This document shows positions 10,056 to 18,550 of a stretch of DNA of 41,400 nt, one piece after another. The translations under genes and the position numbers were made by a program. The notes under the pieces are model-generated. The model searched no databases. It was given only the letters and a program-made list of their open reading frames with translations, and had not been told where the DNA came from. Numbering within the stretch: position 1 is the stretch's first letter; each line of letters opens with the position of its first letter. Source of the stretch: Nemertoderma westbladi (Eukaryota; Xenacoelomorpha; Nemertodermatida; Nemertodermatidae); assembly GCA_032718475.1 (NCBI GenBank), contig JAUCBJ010002213.1, positions 1 through 41,400 on the forward strand, read 5' to 3'.

Positions 10056-12707
10056 TTACGTTGGGGAGTCCCTAGATGTTTGTTGGATTAGGGAGGTGGT
10101 TGTGGGAAGAGTATCTTGCCTTCCATAGTTTCCGGACAGTTCTCTGTCTCTTTCCAGTAAACATAAACGACCAACTGGGCGATTGAGCTGCTGCGTCTCG
10201 AATACAATTCCAGGTTTCTTCTTCGTCCTGGAATAGTGACGATAGAAACATCGCTTCAAATACATGACGGCCTTACAAAGCCGATTCCAGGAGCTATAGT
10301 GATTTATCGCTCTCTGCAGGAGAGGTGAGAGTCCCTGCGAGACGTATGGTGTTCCAGATTTCCAGTCCCTTTCTCTAATTTCCACGACAGATTTATTTGT
10401 GGCGGGGGAGTTTAGATCCATAGCGTCGTCCCCTGAAATGTGTAGTACAGACAGATCAATCACTGGTTTAAATAACTTTGATTTACTCATCCGGGTTTTA
10501 GGTTTGACTTTCTCCGCTCCCATGGCTTGTCTAATGTCAGCCGCAGTAAGATGGGGAGGCCATTCATCTTCTTCTTTACTTAGGAAGTCGGGTCCACCTA
10601 ACCAGTCCGGAGTATCTATCAGTTCTTGAGGGGTTGCTCCTCTGGAAGCGATGTCGGCTGGATTAATCGTCCCAGGGCAATGTCTCCATTGATCTATATT
10701 AGAGTTAATATCGTCATTATCTGAGGAGTATGGTGTTCCCTCAGTTGTGGTCTCTCCCTCACTGATTTCTTCTTCCCATTCACTCACCTGATGGACTTGG
10801 TCGTTAGGTAGCCTTTCCATGAGTGTCCTACGGGAAGGTCCAGTGAAGTACCAACCTACTCTTGTTCTTCCCGCATAGGTTTGCAATGGTTGCGGTCGAG
10901 CAGGTCGTTTCTCTAATGTCTCAAGCGCCTCATGCGCATTTTGGCCGATTAATATTTGCACCCCTGGGTAGTCGGTGTTGAATCTAGGGATATTATGTTG
11001 CTGGGTAAAATCGTCTTCATCCCAGTTGTAAGGTTCTACTTGGCTGGTAGCAAAGTTCTTTATCGCCACCATTTTTACTGACCTTATGCTGTGTTCTCCT
11101 AGTTCGTCTTGGGGAGTGGACAACGCACCTACATAGTAGTCTGTAGCTACTGTAGATTTCCAAACCTGCATAATTCCTGAAAGGTTCAACTTAGTTCGGA
11201 ACTTGGGTTGTCCTGCAAAGATGTCTTCGGCTAGTTCTTTGTCGATGAATGTTCCTGTGCTGCCGGAGTCCAGGAGGGCGTTGACTATAAAACTCTTACC
11301 TGATCTGTGAACTCTTAGCTGAACTACGGGGAATTCCCGGATTCCAACGTTGGAAGTTGGTGCTTTCCAAGATGGTTGTCGGTCAGGAATAGCCGGGTGC
11401 GCTTCGTTATCGGTTTCAGTCTCATACGTAAGCGCTCGATACACCGCGGTGTTTATTAGATAACAGGATTCGTTTTCATCGGAGAATTCGTTCGTGTAGA
11501 ATCCTTCCATCTCAGAACTTTGGTCAGTGTCGTTCACATCACTGAATTGGACATGTAGTTCGGACTCACTTACCTGACTCTGGCTGTTTCTTTCAAATTC
11601 GGTGTGTAACAAGATATGATGTTTCGCGCCGCACTTAGCACACCTCGCATCGGAGTAACAGGTTCGCCGTTGGTGTCCTTGTCTGAGACAATTATAACAC
11701 AACCGCTTATCCCACATGACATCACGTCTATCTTTTAGGGATTTCTTTAAGAATTCATCACACACACTTAAACGGTGGGGCCCGTCGCACAATGCACATT
11801 TTGGTTTGATGTTACTTACTTTACCTTGGGTAATGTTGTGCACACTCGTTCTTTCCTCGGGCTTTCTTACATGAATTCTCTTAGGAGACGTAGGAGGAGT
11901 TTTTGTTACTTGTTCTCTCCTGTGACTAGTTCGAGACTTAAATTTACTTACGTCCTTAGGCGCTTTGTTGACATAGTAAGATCTTTCGGTGTCTTTCCCA
12001 TTGTTCTCCTCTTGAGAGGCCTGGCTTTCGCCGTCGTCTGTATAACACACTGGTGTTACCTTTCTTCTAGAAACGGGTTTCTCACTTACCTTATTTTCCG
12101 GTGTCTTCTCTCTGGACTGCTTTAGGAGCTGTAATTTTACCTCTCCATCCAAGAATGACATGAGATCAGCCATGGTAGGGTCTCTTCGTTGTTGTTCCAT
12201 AATATATAGAACTCTTTTGTCCCAACGAGTACCCACTCCACCCTTTGGCAAGGTAGATGATACAGCTCCAATAACCATAGAACTCTGATATTCATGAGAC
12301 TTACCTAGCCAATCTAATTGTCTACAAATCTCCTGGATCTCATCGGAAAATTCTATAATCCTGCTGCTAAGAAACTTTCGGGGCGCTACCAATTTCGCAT
12401 ACGAAAACCTAGCTATGTTATTCCTATTACCATACCTGATGTTTAGTGTATCCCAAACTTGTCTTAATCCATCTGGATGTCCAATAAACTTTAACGCCAT
12501 TAACTTGGGAGATCCTTCCAAGCACTCGATGAGGAATCTAAGTTTCTCTCCGTTAGAAAACACAGAGTTCTGTATGTTATCTTTATAATATTCATTAAAA
12601 GGTAACCATTTCATCTCATCTCCGTTGAACTTGACGATCTCTCCCACCTTTACCGCTTGACGGGCTTCGGTTCTAGCCATTTGACGCGTAAAACTTTCTT
12701 GGGCCAT
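10056..12707 (-). CDS. BEL/Pao Gag-protease polyprotein with in-frame loss of RT/RNase H and integrase
   Basis: 883 aa from a true ATG. Residues about 15-200 match the DUF1759-type Gag domain of BEL/Pao elements (KFNGDEMKWLPFNEYY; FLIECLEGSPK). Cys/His knuckles lie at about 304-316, 337-350 and 356-367 (CYNCLRQGHQRRTC is the clearest). The DUF1758 retropepsin is at about 460-620 with the active-site ALLDSGSTGTFID. At about residue 672 the sequence jumps to the segment that normally follows RNase H (QWRHCPGTINPADIASRG, then WLGGPDFL). At about residue 830 it jumps again, past the integrase, to a C-terminal phrase typical of BEL pol ends (LNRPVGRLCLLE). Both losses keep the frame open, which suggests deletion with selection or youth rather than decay. 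A Gag-donating non-autonomous element is possible. Confidence 0.85.
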   Translation of the reverse strand: MAQESFTRQMARTEARQAVKVGEIVKFNGDEMKWLPFNEYYKDNIQNSVFSNGEKLRFLIECLEGSPKLMALKFIGHPDGLRQVWDTLNIRYGNRNNIARFSYAKLVAPRKFLSSRIIEFSDEIQEICRQLDWLGKSHEYQSSMVIGAVSSTLPKGGVGTRWDKRVLYIMEQQRRDPTMADLMSFLDGEVKLQLLKQSREKTPENKVSEKPVSRRKVTPVCYTDDGESQASQEENNGKDTERSYYVNKAPKDVSKFKSRTSHRREQVTKTPPTSPKRIHVRKPEERTSVHNITQGKVSNIKPKCALCDGPHRLSVCDEFLKKSLKDRRDVMWDKRLCYNCLRQGHQRRTCYSDARCAKCGAKHHILLHTEFERNSQSQVSESELHVQFSDVNDTDQSSEMEGFYTNEFSDENESCYLINTAVYRALTYETETDNEAHPAIPDRQPSWKAPTSNVGIREFPVVQLRVHRSGKSFIVNALLDSGSTGTFIDKELAEDIFAGQPKFRTKLNLSGIMQVWKSTVATDYYVGALSTPQDELGEHSIRSVKMVAIKNFATSQVEPYNWDEDDFTQQHNIPRFNTDYPGVQILIGQNAHEALETLEKRPARPQPLQTYAGRTRVGWYFTGPSRRTLMERLPNDQVHQVSEWEEEISEGETTTEGTPYSSDNDDINSNIDQWRHCPGTINPADIASRGATPQELIDTPDWLGGPDFLSKEEDEWPPHLTAADIRQAMGAEKVKPKTRMSKSKLFKPVIDLSVLHISGDDAMDLNSPATNKSVVEIRERDWKSGTPYVSQGLSPLLQRAINHYSSWNRLCKAVMYLKRCFYRHYSRTKKKPGIVFETQQLNRPVGRLCLLERDRELSGNYGRQDTLPTTTSLIQQTSRDSPT

Positions 12708-12801
12708 CGTATTATTTAATATCGAGTTATCGGTATATAAATTTCTCGGGATATTATCATGTCTATATGGAATATCATTATCAACAGGTTTATCGTCACC
12801 C

Positions 12802-14313
12802 TTATTTTATTATAAGGTTTATTATAGGAGTTTCTACTTCACTAGCAGTATAGATGCGTGTAGGCTCCACACCTTGCGCATGAAATATTTCAGACCTAAC
12901 AGGTTGACACATTGTTACAGGGGGTGATGGTATACCCCTTTGTATATTTACTAATTTATCGCGTTCTAACGCGATACTCTGCTGCACTTCTTGCAACTCT
13001 AACCTACCCTCTCTGACTGTTCCCTTTAACTGTTGAACAGTCCCTTCCATCTCCCGGACCTGCTGAGAGGAACACAAACGGTGTTCCCTCAGCTGCCCGA
13101 GCAGGAGACCCATCTCCCGCCGTCCCTCATCCACCCACTCTACCGCCGAAGTGGGAGCCGCCAACATAGTAGCGGGTAGACGAGGGACGACGGGCGATAA
13201 GTCGTTAATGTCTCGCTCGGCATCCAGGACTGGAATTGACTCTGGAACAGTCCTACTGGGTATAGGTAGTTTAGTACTGTGCAAAGGGAATTTAGAGTTA
13301 GGTTCTGGAAGTACAGGGGTCTCTATCACAGAAGGGGTGGCTTCGAGAACAGGCCTAATTATTTCAGGCTCATCTACTATAGTAGGGAGTCTTTCTACTC
13401 TAATAATTTGGTCTGTGGGTTCTGTACTACCTAAGTCTGCACTAGCTAGTTGCCTTCTCACAGCTGGGGGCAAATTAGGCAATTTCTGATGGTGAGGCGT
13501 TCTACTACGTCTGCTGGAACGAGATCTATTTCCTCCGCCTTCAGGCGCTGTTGTATCGTCTTCATCAGATGATGTAAATCCCTGTCTCTTGGGAGTAGAT
13601 CGACTTATCATCTGCATATACTTAGCTGTTCTTTGTTTATTGAAGTAATCTTGCTTCTCTTGAAGATTTTCCAACTCTAGTTGGACTGTCTCTTCAGATG
13701 CCCTCCGTTCTGCTGCTGCCACTGCCTCTGCCGCTTTTCTTTCCGCTTCTGCCGCTGCTACCTTTCTTTCAGCTTCTGCCTCTGCCGCTGCCGTTGCCGC
13801 TGCCGCTTTTCTTTCCGCTTCTGCCGCTGCCGCTGCTGCTGCCTCTGCCGCTGCCGCTGCCTCTGCCGCTGCCGCTGCCACTTTTCTTTCAGCCTCTGCC
13901 TCTGCCGCTGCCGCTTTTCTTTCAGCTTCTGCCGCTGCTGCTGCAGCTGCCGCCTTTCTTTGAACTTCTGCCGCTGCCGCTGCTGCTACCTTTCTGTCTT
14001 CTATCCGTTTTTTCTTTAATTGTTCTTCCTGTTCCCTAGCGAGGAGGATGCTTTCATCAAATTTAGCCTGCTCTGCGGCTAACATTTCCGCATCTAATGC
14101 GTCTAACACAAATTTGGCTCCTTCACTAGTAGGGTGAAGTCCAGCCAGCCGTCTCATCAACTCTTTGTCACCTATAAATCGTTGATAGTCCGACAGATAG
14201 ATGTCAATAGCGTCCTTCTTCTGAGGTTTCTCCAATGTCGCTTCGCTTTCCACTTGAGAAAAGGTAGCGTCTGTTGATTCTCCGTGGGTTGAGTGCTCAG
14301 TTAGCTGAATTTT
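12802..14313 (-). CDS. Ala/Glu/Lys-rich coiled-coil frame upstream of Gag
   Basis: Function unknown. The frame has no ATG near its start: the codon at 14253 is GTG. It is in phase with the preceding frame across the TGA at 14314-14316, so it would need readthrough, or the TGA is a nonsense mutation. About 20 codons lie between that TGA and the GTG. It contains a long run of repeated AEAERKAAA-type motifs (DNA 13700-14000, a GCC/GCT-type triplet-rich imperfect repeat) predicting a single long alpha helix or coiled coil. After that come a Ser/Arg-rich and a Pro-rich middle, then a second helical segment with MEGTVQQLKGTVREG. It ends with TAA 94 bp before the Gag ATG, in another frame. Such a protein is not standard for BEL/Pao. 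Confidence 0.6.
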   Translation of the reverse strand, partial: KIQLTEHSTHGESTDATFSQVESEATLEKPQKKDAIDIYLSDYQRFIGDKELMRRLAGLHPTSEGAKFVLDALDAEMLAAEQAKFDESILLAREQEEQLKKKRIEDRKVAAAAAAEVQRKAAAAAAAAEAERKAAAAEAEAERKVAAAAAEAAAAAEAAAAAAAEAERKAAAATAAAEAEAERKVAAAEAERKAAEAVAAAERRASEETVQLELENLQEKQDYFNKQRTAKYMQMISRSTPKRQGFTSSDEDDTTAPEGGGNRSRSSRRSRTPHHQKLPNLPPAVRRQLASADLGSTEPTDQIIRVERLPTIVDEPEIIRPVLEATPSVIETPVLPEPNSKFPLHSTKLPIPSRTVPESIPVLDAERDINDLSPVVPRLPATMLAAPTSAVEWVDEGRREMGLLLGQLREHRLCSSQQVREMEGTVQQLKGTVREGRLELQEVQQSIALERDKLVNIQRGIPSPPVTMCQPVRSEIFHAQGVEPTRIYTASEVETPIINLIIK

Positions 14314-14742
14314 TCATTGGGATGTTCCTTGAACTTTAAGGCTCACCCGTTGGAACCAAGTCTTTACGGCAACTTGCAACAACGTGTCTTGGCTTCTTTT
14401 CGAGGCTTCCTCAAAGGCCGATAGGATTAGTCTGATTCTTAGGATACGTTCTCGAACTTGATAAAGCAGCTCTCCCTGCTCTTGAGGTCCTTGGGGTTGT
14501 TGAAACAGTTGTTCCTCTAATCGCTCCAAAGAGCTGAAGAATCCCTGTACATATCCTGCTGCCGACCTCTTCCACACAGCTGGATCTCTAGTGTCCTTTA
14601 CTACTCCCATCCTGTATAAGTCCTCCCAGGCAGCTTCCGATAAGTTAAAAGGGAGTCCGGGTCCGGGGAAGTTCCATTGCGTCTCGACAATAGACTTCAG
14701 TTCCTCTTTGTGTATCCCGCATAACTGTCCTTGGTCGATCGC
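14314..14742 (-). CDS. Continuation frame of the N-terminal retroelement protein
   Basis: Open from just after a TAA at 14743-14745 down to a TGA at 14314-14316. The first ATG is at 14610, but protein-like sequence continues upstream of it (for example NLSEAAWEDLYR), so the ATG is probably internal. It overlaps the previous frame by about 46 bp in the -1 phase. The sequence is helical, with Glu/Gln/Leu-rich repeats (SSLERLEEQLFQQPQGPQEQ) and hydrophobic heptads. No known domain was recognised. Its stop is in phase with the coiled-coil frame that follows. Confidence 0.55.
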   Translation of the reverse strand, partial: AIDQGQLCGIHKEELKSIVETQWNFPGPGLPFNLSEAAWEDLYRMGVVKDTRDPAVWKRSAAGYVQGFFSSLERLEEQLFQQPQGPQEQGELLYQVRERILRIRLILSAFEEASKRSQDTLLQVAVKTWFQRVSLKVQGTSQ

Positions 14743-15167
14743 TTACTTCTCGCCCAATCAATTTGATGTTCCTCCACCGCAATCAATACTCTAGTGAGTA
14801 CGGCCTCAGGAAGAATGAGAAGTGGATCCGAATAAACTGCATCTGCCATCTTTGCTCCGCGCTCGGGTGGCAACTCTACAGTATCTGAACTACTGGAGCT
14901 ATCGGGCCGCTGAGAAATAAGTTCTCGGTTCGAGTGTTGCTGCTGTTTAACAGCTGCCTCTTGGTCCCGCTTGACTTGAGCCCGAGTGCCTATGATAGAC
15001 CTACGGTGCTTTACTAGCCTAGGGTCTGATACTACTACTGAAGGGATGACTTTTCTTACAGTAGGAGGGGATTTGAATTTCGGTCTCAAGCGTTCGGTAC
15101 TCCTGTCGGAGTCGCATACTGTTCTTTCTAGGAGACTATCTGACAGAGTTTGCTTTTTGTCAGCCAT
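14697..15167 (-). CDS. N-terminal retroelement frame, unrecognised
   Basis: 156 aa from a true ATG at 15167. The protein is hydrophilic, with many Arg, Ser and Gln residues, and no domain was identified. Near its end a hydrophobic segment (LLILPEAVLTRVLIAVEEHQ) reads naturally. After that the better protein-like sequence lies in the -1 frame, so the last 16 or so codons are probably out of phase. I looked for a classical X-XXY-YYZ slippery heptamer in the overlap and saw none. It is therefore more likely a one-base lesion than programmed frameshifting. Confidence 0.55.
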   Translation of the reverse strand: MADKKQTLSDSLLERTVCDSDRSTERLRPKFKSPPTVRKVIPSVVVSDPRLVKHRRSIIGTRAQVKRDQEAAVKQQQHSNRELISQRPDSSSSSDTVELPPERGAKMADAVYSDPLLILPEAVLTRVLIAVEEHQIDWARSKRSTKDSYAGYTKRN

Positions 15168-15227
15168 GTTTGATTGTACAGTTGAATGCCTACTACTATA
15201 ATGACAGTTAAAACAAGTCTAGTCTCG

Positions 15228-15647
15228 CCTAGCGCGTAATGACCCCCTTCCGCTCCAAATGCCCCACCCCAACTGCAAATAATTTTAAGATAAGATTCAG
15301 AATTAAGATACTAAATAAGCTGACAGTTCAGCAGTTAACGGTAATGGTAGGGCTGCGAATTAATATCCCGCCTCAATGTTAAAGTCTCAATTTAGGGAAA
15401 AGAGCATGTTACAGTGGCACGTTATTATAACCAAAACAATAAACTAAGCACAATAGAACAATATAACAGTTTTATTTTTGAGAATAATCAGTTGTTATTT
15501 GCGTCGAATTTTCCCTGGAAAGGGATGAGTTTTTATTGCGTCCAGTCCCCCACCCCCTATATGGGCATTCGTGGGCTATCTTGTCTAATTAAATTAAAAT
15601 CGAACCTTGCTCTTAATTCAATTCAAGTTAAGAGCCAGACTTCAGAC
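15228..15647 (+). repeat. Dispersed repeat R1, copy 2
   Basis: Matches 4280-4704 closely in the same orientation, starting within the 32-bp repeat unit (tcgcctagcgcgtaatgacc) and ending at the same base (agacttcagac). It abuts the BEL/Pao derivative on its left and an integrase fragment on its right. Confidence 0.85.
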
Positions 15648-15878
15648 TTGGTCTCGAATTGGAATCGATTTAATAGGGCCGCTACCATTGACGCTTAAGG
15701 GAAATGCGTATATAATGACATGTACATACTATACTTTACTAAATGGCCCGAAGCCAAGGCTCTTCCTGGAAAAGATTCGCGTTGCGGAATTTCTGTACGA
15801 ATTGTTGACTCGCTACGGGGTGGCGGAGATCGTGATGTCAGATCAGGAAAGTGAGTTCGTGGCAGAAGTTAATGAGCA
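15648..15878 (+). pseudogene. Truncated Ty3/gypsy-type integrase core fragment
   Basis: The plus strand encodes WSRIGIDLIGPLPLT, then a short stretch where the family-like TKWPEAKALPGK lies in the next frame, then RVAEFLYELLTRYGV and EIVMSDQESEF. This is the first part of a DDE integrase core, with its first two catalytic Asp (IDLIGP, MSDQ). It is cut before the catalytic Glu, and two compensating frame changes occur near 15732-15775. It may come from a gypsy element or from a domesticated GIN1-like integrase gene. It is not functional as it stands. Confidence 0.8.
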
Positions 15879-17345
15879 GCTATTTAAGTATATTTACATT
15901 AATACCACCCATTGTACATTGTTATGTATCATTGTACAGTATATTGTTTATGGTATTCTGGTATACTTATGATATGTAATAAATATAGGCCTAATGTAAT
16001 GTGTAATGAATTTACAATTGAATCCCTTATTTCAAACCATAAAATCACCGGGGTGGGGGGGGGGGGGGGGGGCATTCTGTACCATTCTTGTCCCATTTGC
16101 AATCTCCTTTGCCCTTTCCATTGCCTAACATATTTAAATAGCTCATTATGAAAATAACAAATAATTGTACACATGGTGTAGGTTAGCACAACAGTACCGT
16201 TACGGGTACAGTATATTGGCAACAGTGTGATTGGCTGATAACATTCAGACATACATTGGGAGTTGGCAAACATTTACATTACAATCTGGAACAATAAAAT
16301 AAAATGAGCGACATTGCCTGTCAATAGGGCGATCCGTCAATCTGTCAATTAAATATAATACCTTATCACTACCATAGCACATACACTAAAATTATGTAGA
16401 ATTCCAAATTCCCACAAAGTAAGTACCGGTACCGGTATTTAATTCTGTAATTATATTGATTTTTACTTGGAACACTGCAGTATTACTACAGTGGCTGATT
16501 GTTGCCGGCAATTTTCCGCTTTTATTAAATAAAAAAAAATTAATATTGTATTTCAACTAGCAATCTCATCTCCTTAGAAGCCCATAATGCATTTTAAAGG
16601 AGAATTGTTATTCAGAAAATAATAATCATTTTTTAAAATTAATTTACGTGCAAAAAATAGGGAGATTCTAATTAATAAATGAATTACTATTTAAGTTTTT
16701 ACATGCATACATACATACCGGTACATACATTTTAAAGTAAATTTATACATTAAGTCTTCTGCATCCATACCGGTATTTTATTTGTTCTGCCTTTGAAACT
16801 GTAAGCGCAGAAGCGTATTTCCGGGATGGCTCCAGCCAGACCATCCCCCTGACTGTGAAGAGTGCACGATACTACATTGCCACCATGTTGGAAACGATAT
16901 ACTTGCATACATTAGCACTGCCCATGCCAGCGTCAGAGGCATCGAAATGCTCGAATACCAGGGCTTCAATGAGTTGGATCCGGCACCGGTATTTATACCA
17001 GTCAGCCAGTGGATCTAGCGGTGATCCCTCCGTTTGCAACAACAGATTCAGATATTCTGTTTTTGTTGAATATGGTTCAAGGACTTCAGTAGCGTATTGC
17101 GGTACTGCAGTACTGGAATTCCAGACGGTTCAGGGTGCCGTACCCACGCATGATTCTTCTGCAGTTAAGTCTGCAGAAAAAGACGCTAGCCTAGAACTCT
17201 GGAACTACCCTCCCAGGCAGCAAAAGTGAGGGACACGAGGCCAAAGCGAAAGGTACACCATAAGAAGAACACTACTGGTACAGTACTGCAGTATCCATTC
17301 CGCTTCTTGTGGATGATCAATTGTGGACAATCAATAACTCAGCGT
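15879..17345. other. AT-rich region with a G18 run; possible degenerate LINE 5' part at its end
   Basis: Nothing recognisable from 15879 to about 16790 except a run of 18 G at 16055-16072. From about 16795 to 17345 there are patches of protein-like plus-strand sequence in changing frames (for example a Cys/His cluster reading CEECTILHCHHV near 16850) directly upstream of a LINE ORF1. They may be the decayed 5' part of that element. Confidence 0.35.
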
Positions 17346-17411
17346 TCTTACGCAAAGTCGGTAACGGAGGGGGCGATGTAATCGATCCATGGTTCTGTAC
17401 CACAGTATGTT

Positions 17412-17780
17412 TTGTGGAGTTCGGACAATAATGCTGCTTTTGCAACCGTCGCACCAATAAAGAAACTGTTTCTAACAGGTTGTGCACCAGAGGTAGGCCT
17501 ATCGAAGGATGACATCATTAAATATGTTAAGGATTCATTTAAGTTTGATATACGCTGTGTAGCGATCGGGAAGGAGGCAACGAGGTTCAAGTCGTTTCTG
17601 CTGACATGTAAAGGTGATGAACAGGACACTCTGATGAAAGGGGAAAGCTGGCCGAAATTCTGTCGCATTCGTCCATTCATTGAGAATAATTCATTCCCGG
17701 TACTTATGTTAACAGGCCAAGGGCTAGTAATGAAGCAGGTGAGTCTGACAAGAGCTGAAGAGGGTCACAGGACTGACTGA
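17412..17780 (+). pseudogene. LINE ORF1-like fragment
   Basis: The frame from 17412 (proposed start codon not ATG-certain) has the pattern of CR1-type ORF1 RNA-binding regions: KKLFLTGCAPEVG, DDIIKYVKDSF, then F-x-LTCKGDEQDTLM and WPKFCRIRPF. This resembles the divergent RRM-like fold in which a pattern like W-P-x-G-x-x-V-R-x-F ends the domain. The product would bind element RNA. The frame is short and lies next to decayed sequence. Confidence 0.6.
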
Positions 17781-17925
17781 AAGAAATGCAGTAAATGTAC
17801 CGGAACAGGTAACTGCTTAATAGATGATTGTCTTTGCTTTGTTTTTTTTTCTGATTTGATATATTTTTTTTTCTTTTGTAAATTGTTTTTATTAGTTTTT
17901 TTACAGTATTTTTATAAACTTTATA

Positions 17926-18525
17926 ATGGCTACTGATATCTTAATCTTAGGCTGTTCCATCATATCTTACAACTGTAATTCTGTCAGTACACCTCAATCC
18001 TTGTGTGCTATTCGTGAAATATGTGATGCTTTTTATGATATAATATTTTTACAGGAGCATATGCTTCCTGCTCAGGATCTCTCTTTTTTGGCATCTATTG
18101 ATGACAGATATTTAGTCAGAGGAATCTCCTCTGTTAATTATGAAGAAAGGTTTCTTGTAGGTCGCCCATTTGGGGGGCTGGCAATTTTATATAAGAAATC
18201 ACTAGCTGCAGCTATTGAATGTATTACCTTTGACGATAATAGAATAATGGGTGCTAAGTTAAAATTTGATGACGGTAGATATGTCTTACAATTAAATGTG
18301 TACCTACCGTACCAGTGTTCTGACAATAAAGCTGAATTTTTGGATTATCTTGGCCGCATCAATGCCATAGTGGACTGCGCGGAGACACCATTGTGCTTCA
18401 TTATTGGAGACTTTAACTCCTCCTTAAATACAAGTTTTTTTGAATATCTAACAGATTGGTGCAATGAATTTAATGTACATTTGTGTGATGTAGATAATCT
18501 TCCATCAGATACTTACGTTTGTTAG
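17926..18525 (+). pseudogene. LINE ORF2 AP-like endonuclease domain
   Basis: The frame encodes the endonuclease/exonuclease/phosphatase fold in order: SYNCNSVSTPQSL, DIIFLQEHML (catalytic Glu), GGLAILYKK, LQLNVYLP and FIIGDFNSSL. The final catalytic S-W-L-D-H motif appears at about 18548 only after a one-base frame change. In the intact family this domain nicks the target DNA for target-primed reverse transcription. Confidence 0.85.
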
Positions 18526-18550
18526 TGCAGCACATGGCTCAACCTCCTGG

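Larger units (their letters stand above)
10056..15167 (-). mobile_element. BEL/Pao-type retroelement derivative lacking RT and integrase cores
   Basis: All frames are on the minus strand. Order from the 5' side: an unrecognised N-terminal frame (15167-14697), a -1-shifted continuation (open from 14742 to a TGA at 14314-14316), an in-frame Ala-rich coiled-coil frame ending at 12802, then Gag, zinc knuckles and aspartic protease in one 883-aa frame (12707-10056). Reverse transcriptase, RNase H and integrase core are absent, so the element cannot transpose alone. No LTR pair was found. The 5' side is cut by an R1 repeat beginning about 60 bp upstream of the first ATG. Confidence 0.8.

Noticed and set aside
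13681-14039. Cys/Leu/Pro-rich plus-strand frames of 112-113 codons opposite the coiled-coil region
   Set aside because: They are antisense translations of the GCC/GCT-type repeat encoding the Ala/Glu/Lys helix. Their composition follows from the repeat and no domain is present.
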